Origin: Hymenoscyphus infarciens
Taxonomy: Eukaryota > Ascomycota > Leotiomycetes > Helotiales > Helotiaceae
Assembly: GCA_001414345.1 (NCBI GenBank)
Contig: LLCB01000088.1
Coordinates: 124,001 to 188,000, forward strand
Length of the DNA stretch: 64,000 bases
Reading direction: 5' to 3'
In this document: in pieces, positions 21,197-34,100 of the stretch
Position numbering within the stretch: the stretch's first letter is position 1
How the letters are laid out: each line of letters starts with the position of its first letter
Made by a program: the position numbers and the translations under genes
The notes under the pieces: model-generated
Database searches by the model: none
Told to the model about the DNA's origin: nothing
The model's input: the letters and a program-made list of their open reading frames with translations, nothing else

Positions 21197-21614
21197 ATTA
21201 GAACCATGTGGTTTTGCTTCTAGCCCAAAACAAACCCCTTGAATCAAGAACCCAAAAATAAACTGCCATTTGTAAAAGCAACGCGAGCTTGTGAATAAAC
21301 ATCGTCAAATGACTCTATTTCGATGCCAGGGTGTTCCCGGTGCTCCTACGGCTCGGCCGGGTCTAGAGAGAGCGAGAGAGCGGTGCTCTTAGTAGGTCTA
21401 TACAATGAATAGATAAATAAAGGATTATTTATTTATAATAAACATTAAATAGATACCTAATATTCAAGCGATGAGTTTTATAATAAGAGCTTAGATAAAA
21501 ATAATATAACTAGTTTCTATTTATATAGCCTAATATCCGCTCTCTAAGTCTTAGTATATAGTGTTTATATAAGTTAAAACTTGCTCTCTTTTTATATATA
21601 GATATATATATATA
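21197..21614. other. Border between gene region and RIP-affected AT-rich region
   Basis: Up to about 21,390 composition is normal, with a GC-rich patch at 21,330-21,385; after that CA/TG vanish and TA dominates. The GC patch (GGCTCGG then GA-rich) resembles a more degraded stretch near 22,975-23,040 on the other side of the TIR element. No gene seen. Confidence 0.55.
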
Positions 21615-21761
21615 CGGTAATTATCCATTTTGCTCTCTAAATAATGATTTATATCTTAAATATCTCTTAATTAATGAATAATACCTGGAATACCCCTTGT
21701 TTTTGTATCTCTTATTTTTAGAGAGTAAAACTGTTAAAATAGAGGTATTCTAGTTAGTAAA
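21615..21761 (+). repeat. Left terminal inverted repeat of TIR element
   Basis: This 147-bp arm pairs with 22618-22764. It keeps more C and G than the right arm (for example CCTGGAATACCCC against CCTAGAATACCTT), so it suffered less RIP. Confidence 0.85.
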
Positions 21762-22617
21762 GATATTTTCCTTATTTATTGTTTTCTCTATACTAATATA
21801 TCAAAAATTCAATGAATATAGTAAATTAACTTACTACTATACTATCTACCTAGTGCCTTTATGTAATTTAGTATAAGTGTAAACGAATTCTTTTCCTTTT
21901 TAAGACTCTTCTTACGTTGCTTTTAGATAGCGTAATATGCCTAATAATTTAGTATAGTGTTACCTTAGCTAAGCGACTTCTTATTATTTACTAAATTCTT
22001 TACTTTAAGGTTAGGATCTTAATTAATAGATTTAGTATAGGTATTAAGGATATATTATATACTATTCTTACCGCGGTAATTAAGGTGTATATTAGTTAGG
22101 TAAGAGTAAGAGGTATATGCTTAAAGGATTACGTACTAAGTCTTCTTAGAAAGGATAATATATAAGTAGAATTCGTATATTTCTTTTACTTTATACTCGA
22201 GAATAAACCGACCTTTATCTAACTTTATAATCTTATAGAATTCGTTCTAATTAATTAGATAAACGATTATAGCCTCTTTTACCTTTTTAAGAGTAGGCTA
22301 CTCTCGACTAATTCGTATAACGTCCTTTGAAGTGTTAGTGTCTACTAGTATAGAATTACTTATTAATTTATTTATAATAGCTTTATCTTATTATTCTTAT
22401 TAATTAAGCTCTTTTAATATTATATAATAAGGCTTTATATACTACTCGTGCTCTATCTTATTCTTATACTTAAGAGCTAGTATATTAGTAGTAGTAGTAA
22501 TAGTAGAAGAAGATAGAGAGAGAATAGATTTTAGTACTTAAATATTATAAGGTATTCTAGTATATAGTTTTAATTTACTTAAAAACAGATATAGATATAT
22601 AGTAAAAGTAGTAAACA

Positions 22618-22764
22618 TTTACTAACTAGAATACCTCTATTTTAACAGTTTTACTCTCTAAAAATAAGAAGTATAAAAACAAAAGGTATTCTAGGTATTA
22701 TTTATTAATTAAGAGATATTTAAGATATAAATTATTATTTAGAGAGCAAAATAGATAATTACCG
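22618..22764 (-). repeat. Right terminal inverted repeat of TIR element
   Basis: This is the 147-bp reverse-complement partner of 21615-21761. Differences are transitions, most of them toward A/T on this arm. Confidence 0.85.
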
Positions 22765-23100
22765 ATATATATATATATATATATAAACCTAATATACTAT
22801 TAATTTACTTACTTTTAATTATTATTAATAGATTACTATTATCTCTATTTAAAACTCTAAGAATTTTATTTTTTATCTCTTATTATTATTATTTAAGAGC
22901 CTGTTTAACTCGTGTATATCTAGGATATATACTAAGATAATATATATATCACGTTTTATTACGTATATATACTAAGCTCGGGCTCGGTAGAGTTATAGAA
23001 AGAGAGTAGCTTAGGCGTACTAGTATATAAGACCTTCTGCTCTCTCTTTTTAAATAATAAGCTTTTAATACTTAATTAATACTTTAATACTCTTTTATAA
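22765..23100. other. AT-rich RIP-affected DNA, no gene
   Basis: No coding signal. A GC-richer remnant around 22,975-23,040 resembles the patch at 21,330-21,385, so the TIR element may have inserted into, or next to, copies of another repeat. Confidence 0.4.
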
Positions 23101-23436
23101 TAGCCCGTCACCTAGGCTATCCTAGATAGCTAAGAGTATCTGCTATATATAAGGTTTCGGCTATAGTTGTTTCAGCTATTGTTTTGTATTATATGTTTTA
23201 GAAAGGTTACGTACTTCGTAGAGTTTAGGCTTCTATATTAGCCGACGTATGTCGTTATTCGGTTTTAGACCCTTTTGTATTATCCGAACCTCTTATATAT
23301 AGCTGCCTCTTCTAGAGTCTAAAAAGGCTAGTTTAGCCTTTTCTTCCGTATCAGAGCCTAGTATTTACATATGTTATTCTACTAAACGCACTCTTATATA
23401 CCTCTTCTATAGTAGTATATATTTCGTACTATTATA
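23101..23436 (-). repeat. Decayed LTR of the nested-element family, minus orientation
   Basis: Reverse-complemented, this stretch matches the 344-bp LTR at 38,601-38,944 for most of its length, for instance the blocks around TTAGCCGACGTATGTCG, AGCCTTTTCTTCCGTAT and TATTTCGTACTATTATA. It has lost about 20 bp near TTACGTAC and is strongly RIP-affected. No partner LTR in the same orientation was found nearby, so it is a solo or truncated LTR. Confidence 0.75.
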
Positions 23437-23677
23437 TCTTTTATCTACTTAAATATATCTATCTTATACTCTAAATATTACGTAATAGTTATAAGTCTAG
23501 TCTAGTAACTATAATACTATAAGATATTCGCTATACTATAATTAATATTATAATATAACTTATATATTAAAGTAGTATACTTTATTCTTAATTCTTTAAT
23601 AAACCTCTCTATAACTATTAAGATATCGAGCTCTTTTTATACTCTAGTAATACTTAGAGTTATCTTACTTAGGTTAT

Positions 23678-24451
23678 TATAATAGCGCGAAATATATATT
23701 ACTACTAAAGAAGTATATAAGAGTACGTTCGAAGCAGAATAATATATATAAATACTAGGCTCTAGTATAGAAGAAAAGGAAAAACTATCTCTCTTCTATA
23801 ATAAATATAAGTATTTATATATAGAAGATTAGAAACTACTAAGGTCTAATAATAATAATAACCGAGTTTTATCTAATATAGCTAATACTAAGTAATAAGA
23901 GCTAAAAAGCTAAATATAAAATATCTAAACCTTAATCTCTTTTTATAATAGTACGAAATATATACTACTAGAGAAGAGGTATATAAGTATACGTTCGAGA
24001 CAGAATAACGTATATAAATACTAGGTACTAATATAGAAGAAAAGGAAAAACTATTCTTCTTCTATACCGAGTATAAATATCTATATATAAGAGGTCGAAG
24101 ACTACTAAGTCTCGATAAGAATAATAACCGAGCTCTTTCTAATATAGCTACTAAAATAATAAGAGCCTTAAAGCTAAACATATAAGGTCTTAAAGCGAAA
24201 CATATAATATCTAAACCTTACTCTCTTTAGCACCTTCTGTCTTATAAGTATAGAGTTAATCGTAGAGATATTAGCAGTTTCACGAATACTAGTAATTCAG
24301 AATAGTATACTATTACACTTTTATATATAAATATTAGATATTAATACCTTTAATACCTTTAGTTATATAAGTATTAGTTATTTATAATCTTAGTCTAGAG
24401 ATATTAGTAGTTTTATAAATACTAGTAATTTAGAATAATATACTATTATAT
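23678..24451 (+). repeat. Head-to-tail LTR-like copies related to the 344-bp LTR
   Basis: Two copies start with TATAATAG at 23,678 and 23,944 and share an ATACTAGG box followed by a GAAGAAAAGG box, as the 344-bp LTR does. The second continues to about 24,451 and is followed by TTAAAAAAGACTCG, the sequence that follows the 5' LTR of the element at 38,601. So this is a diverged relative, possibly an LTR plus internal start. Inside, 24,261-24,316 and 24,392-24,450 are a direct repeat of about 57 bp. Confidence 0.6.
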
Positions 24452-27400
24452 TCTCTCTTCTTAAAAAAGACTCGTTCTAAGTCTTTAGTTAGTAGTTAGT
24501 ATAGTATTAGAACGTCTAGAGTATTATTTATCTATTTATTATAAAGAATATAACTTATCTTTTATTATTTATTTTTATAGTACTTAGTAGTTAGAGTAAG
24601 GTTAGTAGCTAATAGTAGTATTATTTAGTAGATATCTGTTCTTTATTTACTATTATTTATTATATAATAATAGATATAAACAGAAGAGAGACTAATTATT
24701 AGCTATTAAGTAGAAAGTAGTATACTACTATAGAGTTATTATATTCTTACTATTATTATATATTATAATAGTAATTATTAAGTAATAAATAACAATTATA
24801 AAGTAATAGCTATTATTATAAGTAGTATATTAATAAACAACTTCTCTCTAATTCTAACTTCTCTTCTACTTTTCTTTTTATCTAAATAATATAAATAGTA
24901 AGAATACCTTCTAATTAGATATATTCTTATATACTAACTACTTTCTAAAATATATATATATTTATATTATATATATATATAAAAGTAGGTCTTTCTCCTC
25001 TTAATTAGATCTAATTTAAAGCTAATCTAATATAGTAAAATACCTCTTCCTTAATCTACTAGTATACTTCTAGCTATCTACTAAGTCTACTACGTTTAGT
25101 ACGTTTAAGCTAAATCTTAGAATAAGAATTATATCTACGCCTTTAAAAAGGCTAAGTTAAAGAAGTATAAAGACTATATAAAGTAGAATACTATATATAT
25201 TCTAATAAGTTTAATTCTAAATATATCTTAAATCTATTCTAACTTAAAATAGTTACTTTAGTTTATAAAAAAGGAGTTTAATAAGCTTAAGCTTAAGAAA
25301 AAGAAGAAGGAGATTAAAGTAGCTACTAAGGCTCTTAATAAGATATTAGTTATTACTAGTATAAAAGTACTAAAGAATAGTTTAAAGATATAGTTCGCGC
25401 TTCTAGAGAAGACTTAAGCGCTTTATACTAAGGTTATTATAAGTACTTCTTACTAATTAGAGAGGTTTTAGTTACTAATATTTTAATAGTCCTTATATAG
25501 TACTATAAAGAATAAGACCTCTATCTAAACCTAGGTTTAAGTCCTATTTAAAACCTATTTAAAGAGTTTCTAAACGTCCTCTTCTAAGCTTATTATAAGA
25601 GATTACTAAAGTAAGAAGCGCTCTTATAAGAAGGAGATAAAGGAAGAGCTGTTTTAGACATCTTATACTTAGAAGGAAGAAGAGAAGAAGAATAATAATT
25701 CTAAGAAAAGAGAGACTATAGCTTAAAGAGAGTTAGTAGGCTTTGTTTTAGTAGTAACTTAGTCTTAGTTCTTTCCTTTATTAACTTTGAACATTTCTAC
25801 TAGTTAGTATTTTATTTTAAGTTTTTATTATAAGTTTCTTATTAAAGGTAACTAGAATTAGAAAGTATTACTAGAGTTTTAAAAATTAACTATTTACTTT
25901 ATCTAATTTTTATCTAATTCCTATATATTAATCTATTTAAAGAGAAGTTAAAGTAGTTCTAGCTCTTCTAGATATTTAGTATAAAAGTCTCTTAAATAAT
26001 ATAGTAAACTTTAAAAAGTTTCTATAAAATACTAAGTAAGATTTAAATTATATCTAATCTATTTTATCTAATACTATAGCTATCTTTTAAAAAGTCTACT
26101 ACTAAGTATTTTTTATATCTCTTATTCTTATATATCTTAAAAAATATCTAGTAAAAGCTTTAAAGCCTCTTATTCTAGTAAAAAGGTCTTGAAATCCTTT
26201 AATAGTATATTAAGAGTAAAAATATTATAAATTAATAATTCTTTTAAAAGTTTTAGTTTATTAAAGTATCTTATATAATCTATTATTTCAAAAGGTCTTA
26301 TTTATTATTTAATAGCTAAGACGATTTATCTTAGGATTCTTAATAAATAAGTAGACTTTATCTCTACTATTCTAGTTAATAGCTCTTTTATACTAATTTC
26401 TACTATTCTCTATTTTTTACTAGGCCTTATCTATATTATTCTTAACTATCTTTTAAGTAAAGTATATATATTAAGCTACTTTTACTACTTTATTATAGTT
26501 AAGTCGTTTCTAAAGAATAGAAGTCTTTAACGTATTCTAGTCTTATAAAGTTCTTAGATTAAGTCTAAACTTAAGCTAATAAGAGGTTATACTAATAAAT
26601 AAGTATAAAAGTATTATTTATACTCTATTTATTAAGAGGATTAATTTACTTTAGTTATCTTAATAGTAGGTTATAAAGAGCCTTAGTCTCTAATTAATAT
26701 ATTAGTTTATTATCTCTATCTATCTATCTATCTATTTATAGTAGATAGTACTAAGCTTAAACTTAATACTAATTATTTAATAGAATTTAGTCTAAAATAC
26801 TAATATAAATTAAAGTTTATAATTAGATATAATTAATTTAAAGTAGTAACTAAAATAGTAAATCTATTAAATAAAGAGTTTAACTTATCTTTTAGTATCT
26901 ATAATAGAGTAGTAGAGTATTAATACTAAATCCTTCCTAAGTTAGTTAACAAATGCTAATATAGTATTAAATCTATATTTATATTTTAAGAATAATTTAA
27001 AATCTATAGATAAATATTATATAAAGTAGTTAAGTACTAGTAAGTAGTAAAGAAATTCTTATTATTTAGTTTATTAAGAATAAGAGTATCTATAAACTTA
27101 ATAATTTACTATATATCTCTTATAATCTAAACCTAATCTAGTCTAATAGTAGTATTATACTAATAACTAGTATATCTTCTTTATACTTAAGTAAGTATTA
27201 GCTTAGATTAGTTTTATATAAAGTTTAATATTCTTTTAAATATAAAGTTAATTCTTAAAAAAGAGTAAATTATCTAATAAGAGAGTATCTATTTAGAAGT
27301 TTATAATATTCTTTTTAAAATAATTATAAATTATCTTCTTTTAACTTCTAAATTATATCTAAACTTATTTTTAAAATAATATTTAACTAAATTATATTAA

Positions 27401-27482
27401 AAGATATAGACTATTCTTATAAAAAGGTCTAAGTAAGTTTAGTATTAGTTTAGAGGTCTAACTTATTAGGTCTTAAAAATAT
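24452..27482 (-). mobile_element. Degenerate TE sequence, probably part of a minus-strand gypsy
   Basis: RIP has erased most signal. The last few hundred bases (about 27,050-27,482) read on the minus strand look like decayed Ty3/gypsy pol downstream of RNase H. That would fit the minus-strand gypsy fragments at 52,773 and 59,146, with the copia and chromovirus insertions between, but the join is not proven. The plus strand at 25,000-25,740 has a Lys-rich degenerate frame that I cannot identify. A (CTAT)5 microsatellite sits at 26,716-26,735. Confidence 0.35.
26716..26735 (+). repeat. (CTAT)5 microsatellite
   Basis: Five perfect CTAT units inside RIP-affected DNA. Confidence 0.9.
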
Positions 27483-27657
27483 TATAGCAATTATAGAAGT
27501 TATATTAAGAGTATAGAATAAGTAAAGTAAAGTTAAAGTAGATACTTAATTCCTAGAACTATAGAGGAGAGTATAAGGCTTTAAATACTATACTTCTTAC
27601 TTAAAAGGTAGAGATTATTAGGTAATCCTTTATCTAACCTACCTTTATTCTATAATA
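27483..27657 (-). repeat. 3' LTR of the copia element
   Basis: This 175-bp repeat is nearly identical to 35,093-35,267; visible differences are C/T and G/A. The adjacent AAGAGGTG on the minus strand (27,658-27,665) is the likely polypurine tract. Confidence 0.85.
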
Positions 27658-27662
27658 CACCT

Positions 27663-29340
27663 CTTAAATAACCTTTCCTAATTAGGAAAGCGTTATTTAC
27701 TATATATACGGATTTAATAACCTAAACTCTTTCTTTTCTTTTTATAACTTCCTTAAAACTCTCCTACTATTGCTAGACTACTATAGTATACGCTGCTTAA
27801 TAAAAGACTATAGTATAAAGCTTATATTTGCCTTTCCTAGGCTCTTATATTAACTAAAATAGCCTTTTTCTTAGATCTCTTATCTTCTAGATAGTAAGAC
27901 CTCTATAAATAACAGCCTTATAACTCGTTTACGAGTATTATAAAGCTAAAGTTTATAAAGATAATATTAATAAGAAAGGCGTTAAATATATAATTAATAG
28001 ATTAGAACCTAGGCGTTGTTCTTTTAAATATATTAATCTTTATTCTATACTTTAGCTAACTATATAAGAATATCGAATATTAAATCTCTTATATATTTCC
28101 TCTTCTAGTCTAGTTATACTTTAGAGTAGTCTACTTAGTAGATTTTATACTATTAATATCTCTAAGAACGAGCTAGAGAAGTTAGTAGTTATAAGCTCTA
28201 ATTAATATTAAGCCTCTAAAGATAGTCCTAAACCTAAAAAACTTCTTAAAAAGCTTCTAGCTATTAATACTAGGCTCTTAAATAAACTTCCTAATAATAA
28301 CATTAAGTATCTAACTATTAGTAGTAAGAGCTTACTTATTATACCTTCTATTAAGAAAGCTTATTATAATATTTCGAATTTTTAAGAAGCTTTCTATAAA
28401 AGCTATATTACTTCTATAGTAGCTAGTAAATTAACTAGTTACTACTATAATATAGAATCTAAAAAAGTTATATACTATTTTAACTATACTATTAGATACT
28501 CTTATAAAGCGTTACTAAGCATCTATCTCCCTTTTATAATTACCTTAACTAAAAATCTTAAGAAATATTAGACTAATATTAGTAATAAAGTTTATATAAA
28601 GCTTTATTTAGTTAGTCTTCTACTTCTTATTTTATTTCTTTAGCTAATTTTATAGATTTAGGAGTAGAAGAAGTTATATAGCGTAATCTATATAAGTCTT
28701 AAATAGAGTTTTAAAAGCTCTTAGTTATCCTCGGTTCTAAACTATACTTATTACTATAAGAAGCTTAACGGTTTTTAGTATCCTACTTCTAATAATAAAC
28801 TAGATAGTAATACTTCTAAGGTTTTAAAGCGTAGTAACTATATTCCTAAGAGTACTCCTTTTATTACTTCTACCTTAAATAGTACTCCGCTTATAAGAGC
28901 TAATACTCGTAGTTAAACTAAGAGCTAGAGTACTTCTTATAAGAGTTCTACTATTTATAGTAAAGATAATACCTCTCTCTCTAAATAGTAAAAGTCTACC
29001 TAAAAGCCTTTAAAGGTTCTTTTAAAGAGCTATCTTAAAAAATCTATTCTAAAGTCTATTCTAAGAAAGACTGTTTTAAAGAAAACTACTCTTATAAAGT
29101 TAGTTTCTAAGAAGTCGTCTTCTAAGAAGCTTACTAATAACTATTCTAAGTATTCTTTAAAAGGCTATAAGTATAAGAAGAATATTTCTAAGAGTAAGAA
29201 GTCTAAGAATAATAATAGTAATAATAAGTCTAATAATATTAATCTTAGTAATACTCTTAATAAAATAGGTATAGTACTTACTACTCTTAGTAAAACTATT
29301 TCTAAGTATTAGAAGAAGTACTATTAGTTAGTTAGTATAC
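27663..29340 (+). pseudogene. Degenerate antisense reading frame downstream of copia pol
   Basis: On the plus strand, opposite to pol, one frame stays readable for about 555 codons between the polypurine tract and the RNase H end. Its stops are only TAA/TAG, about one per 18 codons, which is sparser than random RIP-damaged DNA but not proof. The last 200 codons look protein-like: Ser/Lys/Asn-rich, with KKSSSKKL and SKSKKSKNNN stretches, after a more hydrophobic middle. I do not recognise it. It could be an accessory ORF of the element or a captured or inserted sequence. Confidence 0.4.
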
Positions 29341-29649
29341 TTTACGTTTATATAGTAGTAGTTAGTTCTTTTAAAACTTTATATTTATATTTAGTAGCGC
29401 TCTCTAGAAAGGTCTTATAACGCTTAATTACTAAGTATATAATAATTAAATAAATAAATAAAATCTAAAATAAGCTTATAATACTCTTTAAATAATTATA
29501 ATATAAAAAAGAATAAAACTTTTTAAAAATATATAAGTAAAATAATAAAATAAAGTATAATAATATATAAAAAATAATAGAGAGTGTTATTTACTATTCT
29601 AAAAGAGTGTTTTTAACCTAAAAATACGGTTTTAACCTAAAATTTAGTA

Positions 29650-31100
29650 TACCTTCGTCTCTTAAGAGAGTATTTTACTAAGTAAATAAGTATTCTAGAG
29701 ATTAAGTAAAGCTTTAAAATATTTAAATTTTTACCTAAATAAGTTTTTTATAAGTCTATCTACTAGTATATTATTTATTAGTAAATAAGTAATCTAGAAA
29801 GATCCCTTCTAGTACTCTTAATAAAGCTATATATTCTAGATATCTATATATTAAAGCTTTATAGATATTCTCTTATTTTCTTTAGTAATTAATTAGATAG
29901 TTTATTAATTATTATAGAATATATTCTATATCTTATCTAAATTAAGCTATAGTTCTCTAAAGAGACGCTTTAATATTATTATTTCTATATCTAGCTACTT
30001 TACTTTTAAGAGCTTAGCTTCTATTATTAATATTATAATTATATCTTATTATAAGGCTCTCTAAGTTATAAGTCTATTAAATAATAATATTTTATATTTA
30101 TTAGAAGATCTTTAAGTTTCTAGATTATTAGTATATAATATATTTAAAGCGAGTACTAGTTATATACCTCTAAGCTCTCCTCTATATATAATTCTTAAGA
30201 ACCTTATCTTAAATAAGTATTAAATATACTAATCTATTATAGCTATATATTTATTATTTAGGTTAGTTAGGAAGTATAAAAGCTAGGAAGTAGTAAATAT
30301 AATATCTAGTTATATTATAATTACTATATAGAGTACTAAGCCTACCTTTTCTTAGTAGAACTTTATAAACATAGGTTTTACTATTCTTTAATTCTTTTTT
30401 AGTTTATATATTAGAAGTAGTATACTTAGGTAATCTCTATTAATAAGCTTAAATTATTTAGTAATTTATTTAATATATATATTATAAGAGAGCTATATCT
30501 TTTTCTATACTCTATCTTTATAGACTTTTACTCTAAGATACTATTCTATATTACTAAGTAAGTATAGTTTATATAAAAGCTTTAGTTTATTTATTATAAC
30601 TCTTATTAGAGATATATTATCTTAATAGTATATTATTTATATATTATTTATATAAAAGATTATAAAAACTTTCTTTAGAAGATCTATATAAATATAGAGC
30701 TCTTTTAAATAGAGTATTAAGCTATATTTTTAAAGAGTAGTTATAAAGTGTTTAAACTATAGAGTTAGAGAATCTCTTAACTTATAAAGTACTCTATCTA
30801 ATTTAATATATAGTCTCTCTTATTAATATCTATCTAGAAGTTAGTAAGCTACTAGAAGAGCTCTTATATCCCTTTCTATATTAATAAACACGTTTATAAT
30901 ATTATATTACTTAATCTCTAGGTTAAATCTAGTAGCTATTACTATAGCTATTTAGAATAATCTTACTATAAGTATAGTAGTATATATTAAAATAATAGTA
31001 TCTTCTTATTAGAGATTACTTCTTACTATAAGCTAAGCTTAGTATTAAATTAGATAGTTTATAAAGTTATATTTATATATAAATACCTACTTTAGAGGTA
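29650..31100 (-). pseudogene. Copia reverse transcriptase and RNase H, RIP-degraded
   Basis: Read on the minus strand from about 31,100 down, the translation shows the copia RT order: an LYKLRDS stretch (family: LYGLxxSP), then INNIQII at about 30,610-30,660 where the family has YVDD, then YQEKVGLVLYIVIITR (family: YQxxVGxLLYxxxxTRPD). RNase H follows, ending near 29,690 in ALIYRYLEYIALLR (family: KHIDIRYHFIRE). Asp/Ala to Asn/Ile changes and TAA/TAG at Gln codons are what C-to-T and G-to-A mutation produces. Confidence 0.8.
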
Positions 31101-34100
31101 ACGATTTCGTTTTAGTATTCTATCTTTTAATTATATACTAGTATTTCCTTTTCTCTAGGTTCTTAATTTTAAGCTCTAAATCGTCTTTAAAGTGCTTACT
31201 AAGTAGATAGTTTATAAGTTCTCTTTATAATTTTAGCTCTTTTAGTAGTTTTAACTAATAAAGGCGTAGGTATCTAGGCTTTAGAGGTGTTTCTTCTCCT
31301 ATTATTACTATTATAATAATATAGTAGATATCTTATAAGTCTTCTCTATTTAATACTATACTTTCTAATAAAGGCTAAAAAGTACTAAAGAAATGATTTA
31401 AATATTCTAGAATAGCTTATTAAAGCTCTATTCTAATTAATATAGCTAGTAGAGTAGAGATTATTATATCTTTAGTATCTTCTTCTCTAGGTTAACCTCT
31501 TCTACTCTTTCTTAATATAGGTAGATATACTTTCTTTATATACTCTTACTTTATCTTAGGCTTCTTTAGGTTTTTACTTTTTATATTTATTATTCCTTAC
31601 TTCTTAGTTAACTTTATATTAGAAGTTTCTAGAACTAGTATATTAGAAGTTCTTTCTTATATACTACTTTATTATTAGAGAGGCCTACTCTCTTTATTTT
31701 ATTAGGAGATTCCTTCTAGTATTCTATTACTTATTCTAATTAGTAGACTATTTAAGCCTTTTATACTTTTAATATTATTTTATAGTTAGGAGAATCTTAT
31801 AAGCGCTTATTAGAAGAGTCTTATAGTTTATTAAGAGATTCCTATATTTTACTTATTTTAAGAGCTTATAACCTATTTTAGTATACTTTTAGGTTTAGGT
31901 ATTACTCTAAGTAATAGAAGTCTAAACCTAGAAGAGATTATATCTTCCTTTTCTAGCCTTACTCTTAAGTTCTAGCTAATTAAAGCTTTACTTAGTATAT
32001 TAGTAGCTTTAGATAAGACATCTCTTACTAGTTTAGCTCCTAGTTTTAGTTTTCTTACGCTCTCTATTTTATATATACTAATACTTTTAAGTAAGGCTTT
32101 AGTGTTCTATTACTTCTACTTAACTATATACTATACTACTATATAAGTAATTATAATAAGTTATTATTCTACCTTTTTATATTCTAGTATATAAAAGATT
32201 TCTTTATTAAATATAATGTTTTAAGTTATAATAACTTGATTAAGCTATAGAACCTAGATATAGTAGATATTTAATAAGATATATCTAACTAAATAACCTA
32301 TATAAGCTTTAGGATTAACTTTAAAAGCTCTTTTCTTAACTTCTTACTCTCTCTCCTTTTTTAGTAGATAAGCTTTAGACTTATAGACGTAGATTCTATT
32401 CTAATCTAGTCTAAGGTCTTTTATTACTAAGTTTCTAAACTTTAGATTATACTAGTAGAAATAATTATTAAACTATAATAGAAGTATCTTATTTAGTATC
32501 TTAAACTTATTTCTTTAGTTAAGACTTATATTATAGAGCTAGATTCTAACTATAGTCGACTTAGTCTAGAGGTGTTATAGTAAGTTAGTAGTAGATAATA
32601 TTTTAATTGAGTATATAATTACTTCTTATTCTACTCTCTCTATCTCTCTATTTAGCTTATAAGTATAAGTTAGCGTAAGCTTTAGGTCTATTCTAATTTC
32701 TATAGCCTATAAAGTATATTCTAAGGCTTTATATTATAAGATTACTAATTTATTATTATTATACTTAAGCTTATAAATTAAAAGACTATATTACTATTTA
32801 ACCTATCTTTTAAAGTTCTTAAGCTTTTTAAACACTATTTCTCTTCTTTTATTTATTATTATAAATCTAAAGAGCTTCTTACTATACTCCTCTTTTATTA
32901 AGAGAAGCTATTTAGCTCTATTATATCTAGTTAGAAAGTTAAATAGATCCTATAAGTACTACTAGAATAGTTATATACTCTTATTCTTAGAGATATATCT
33001 TAAAACCACGTTCTAAGTATAAGTAATAATATAGTATAAGTACTTTACTTATTTAATACTTATAATTTTTATATTCTTTATTAACTAGACTAGAGCTTTA
33101 AGAGCTTCCTATTCTAGATGTCTTAATCTTCTATACTAAATTTCTACTAAATCGCTTCTTAGTCTAGTATAGTCTCTTATCTTTTTATAGAAGCGTTTAT
33201 TAATCTTTTTAGAGAGTGTTAGGTATATTAAAGTAAATATAGCTTAAGGGTTTTAGAGCTTAGTATAGTTATTAATAGAGTTATATTTAAATAAGACTAA
33301 GTTTATTATATAAATTAAAGATTTAATAACTATACTATTCTTTATAAGTCTAAAGTATAGTAAATAGTTATACTTATTATACTATACTTTAGATTCTCTA
33401 ATATATACTTCTAAGATAATATTAGAATAAAAACCCTTAATAACCGCGATATTAGTAAGCGTTAGATCTATAGAGTTACTTCCTCTCTTACCTCTAAGAA
33501 CGTTCTTTATAACTCTTATTTCTATTCTACTAATTAGAATACTAGTTGTTCTTAATTCTATTATATTATTAGAGTGCTTAAAAGTTTCTAGAACGAGTAT
33601 ATCTTTACTATTAATAAGATAGACTACTCTATAGTTATTAAAGAGTATTAAATCTATAAGAGGGTATCTAGTATATTTAGCTAAGAAAGCGTAGATTCTC
33701 TATTTTAAGGCTCGGTTTATTCTTTCTAGATTAGTTAGAAGCTCTAAAGATAAGATTATAGTACTTATATTCCTAATAAGGTATTTTAATAACCTCTAAG
33801 TAGAGCTTATAAATCCCTTTCTAAACTTAGATTACGTTATAAGGAACTTTTTAATTAGTTTCTTTTAGAGATCTATTTAGAAAGAGGCTTCTAAGTGCTA
33901 TATAATCTCTTTTAACTTCTTATTATCTAGAGGATTATTAAGAGTAGGATTATACTTTCTAGTAAGTACGAATTCTAAGGTTTAGTAGTTAATAGGTTTC
34001 TAAAAGTATTCTTAACTAGTCTTATATAGATATTTCTTATTATTAGAACCTCTATTTCGAGCTCTATTCCTAGAATTAGATAGGCTATTACTTCTACTTC

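Larger units (their letters stand above)
21615..22764. mobile_element. Non-autonomous TIR DNA transposon with 147-bp inverted repeats
   Basis: The left terminal inverted repeat (21615-21761) starts CGGTAATTATCCATTTTGC; the right one (22618-22764) is its reverse complement over the same 147 bp, and the roughly 15 differences I see are transitions, as expected from RIP. Flanks are TA repeats on both sides, compatible with a TA target duplication of the Tc1/mariner/pogo type but too low in complexity to prove it. The 856-bp interior has no recognisable transposase, so this is a non-autonomous or decayed copy. Confidence 0.8.

Noticed and set aside
24452..27482. A Starship-type captain or pogo transposase in the Lys-rich stretch at 25,250-25,740
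   Set aside because: No catalytic motif could be placed; the sequence is too degraded.
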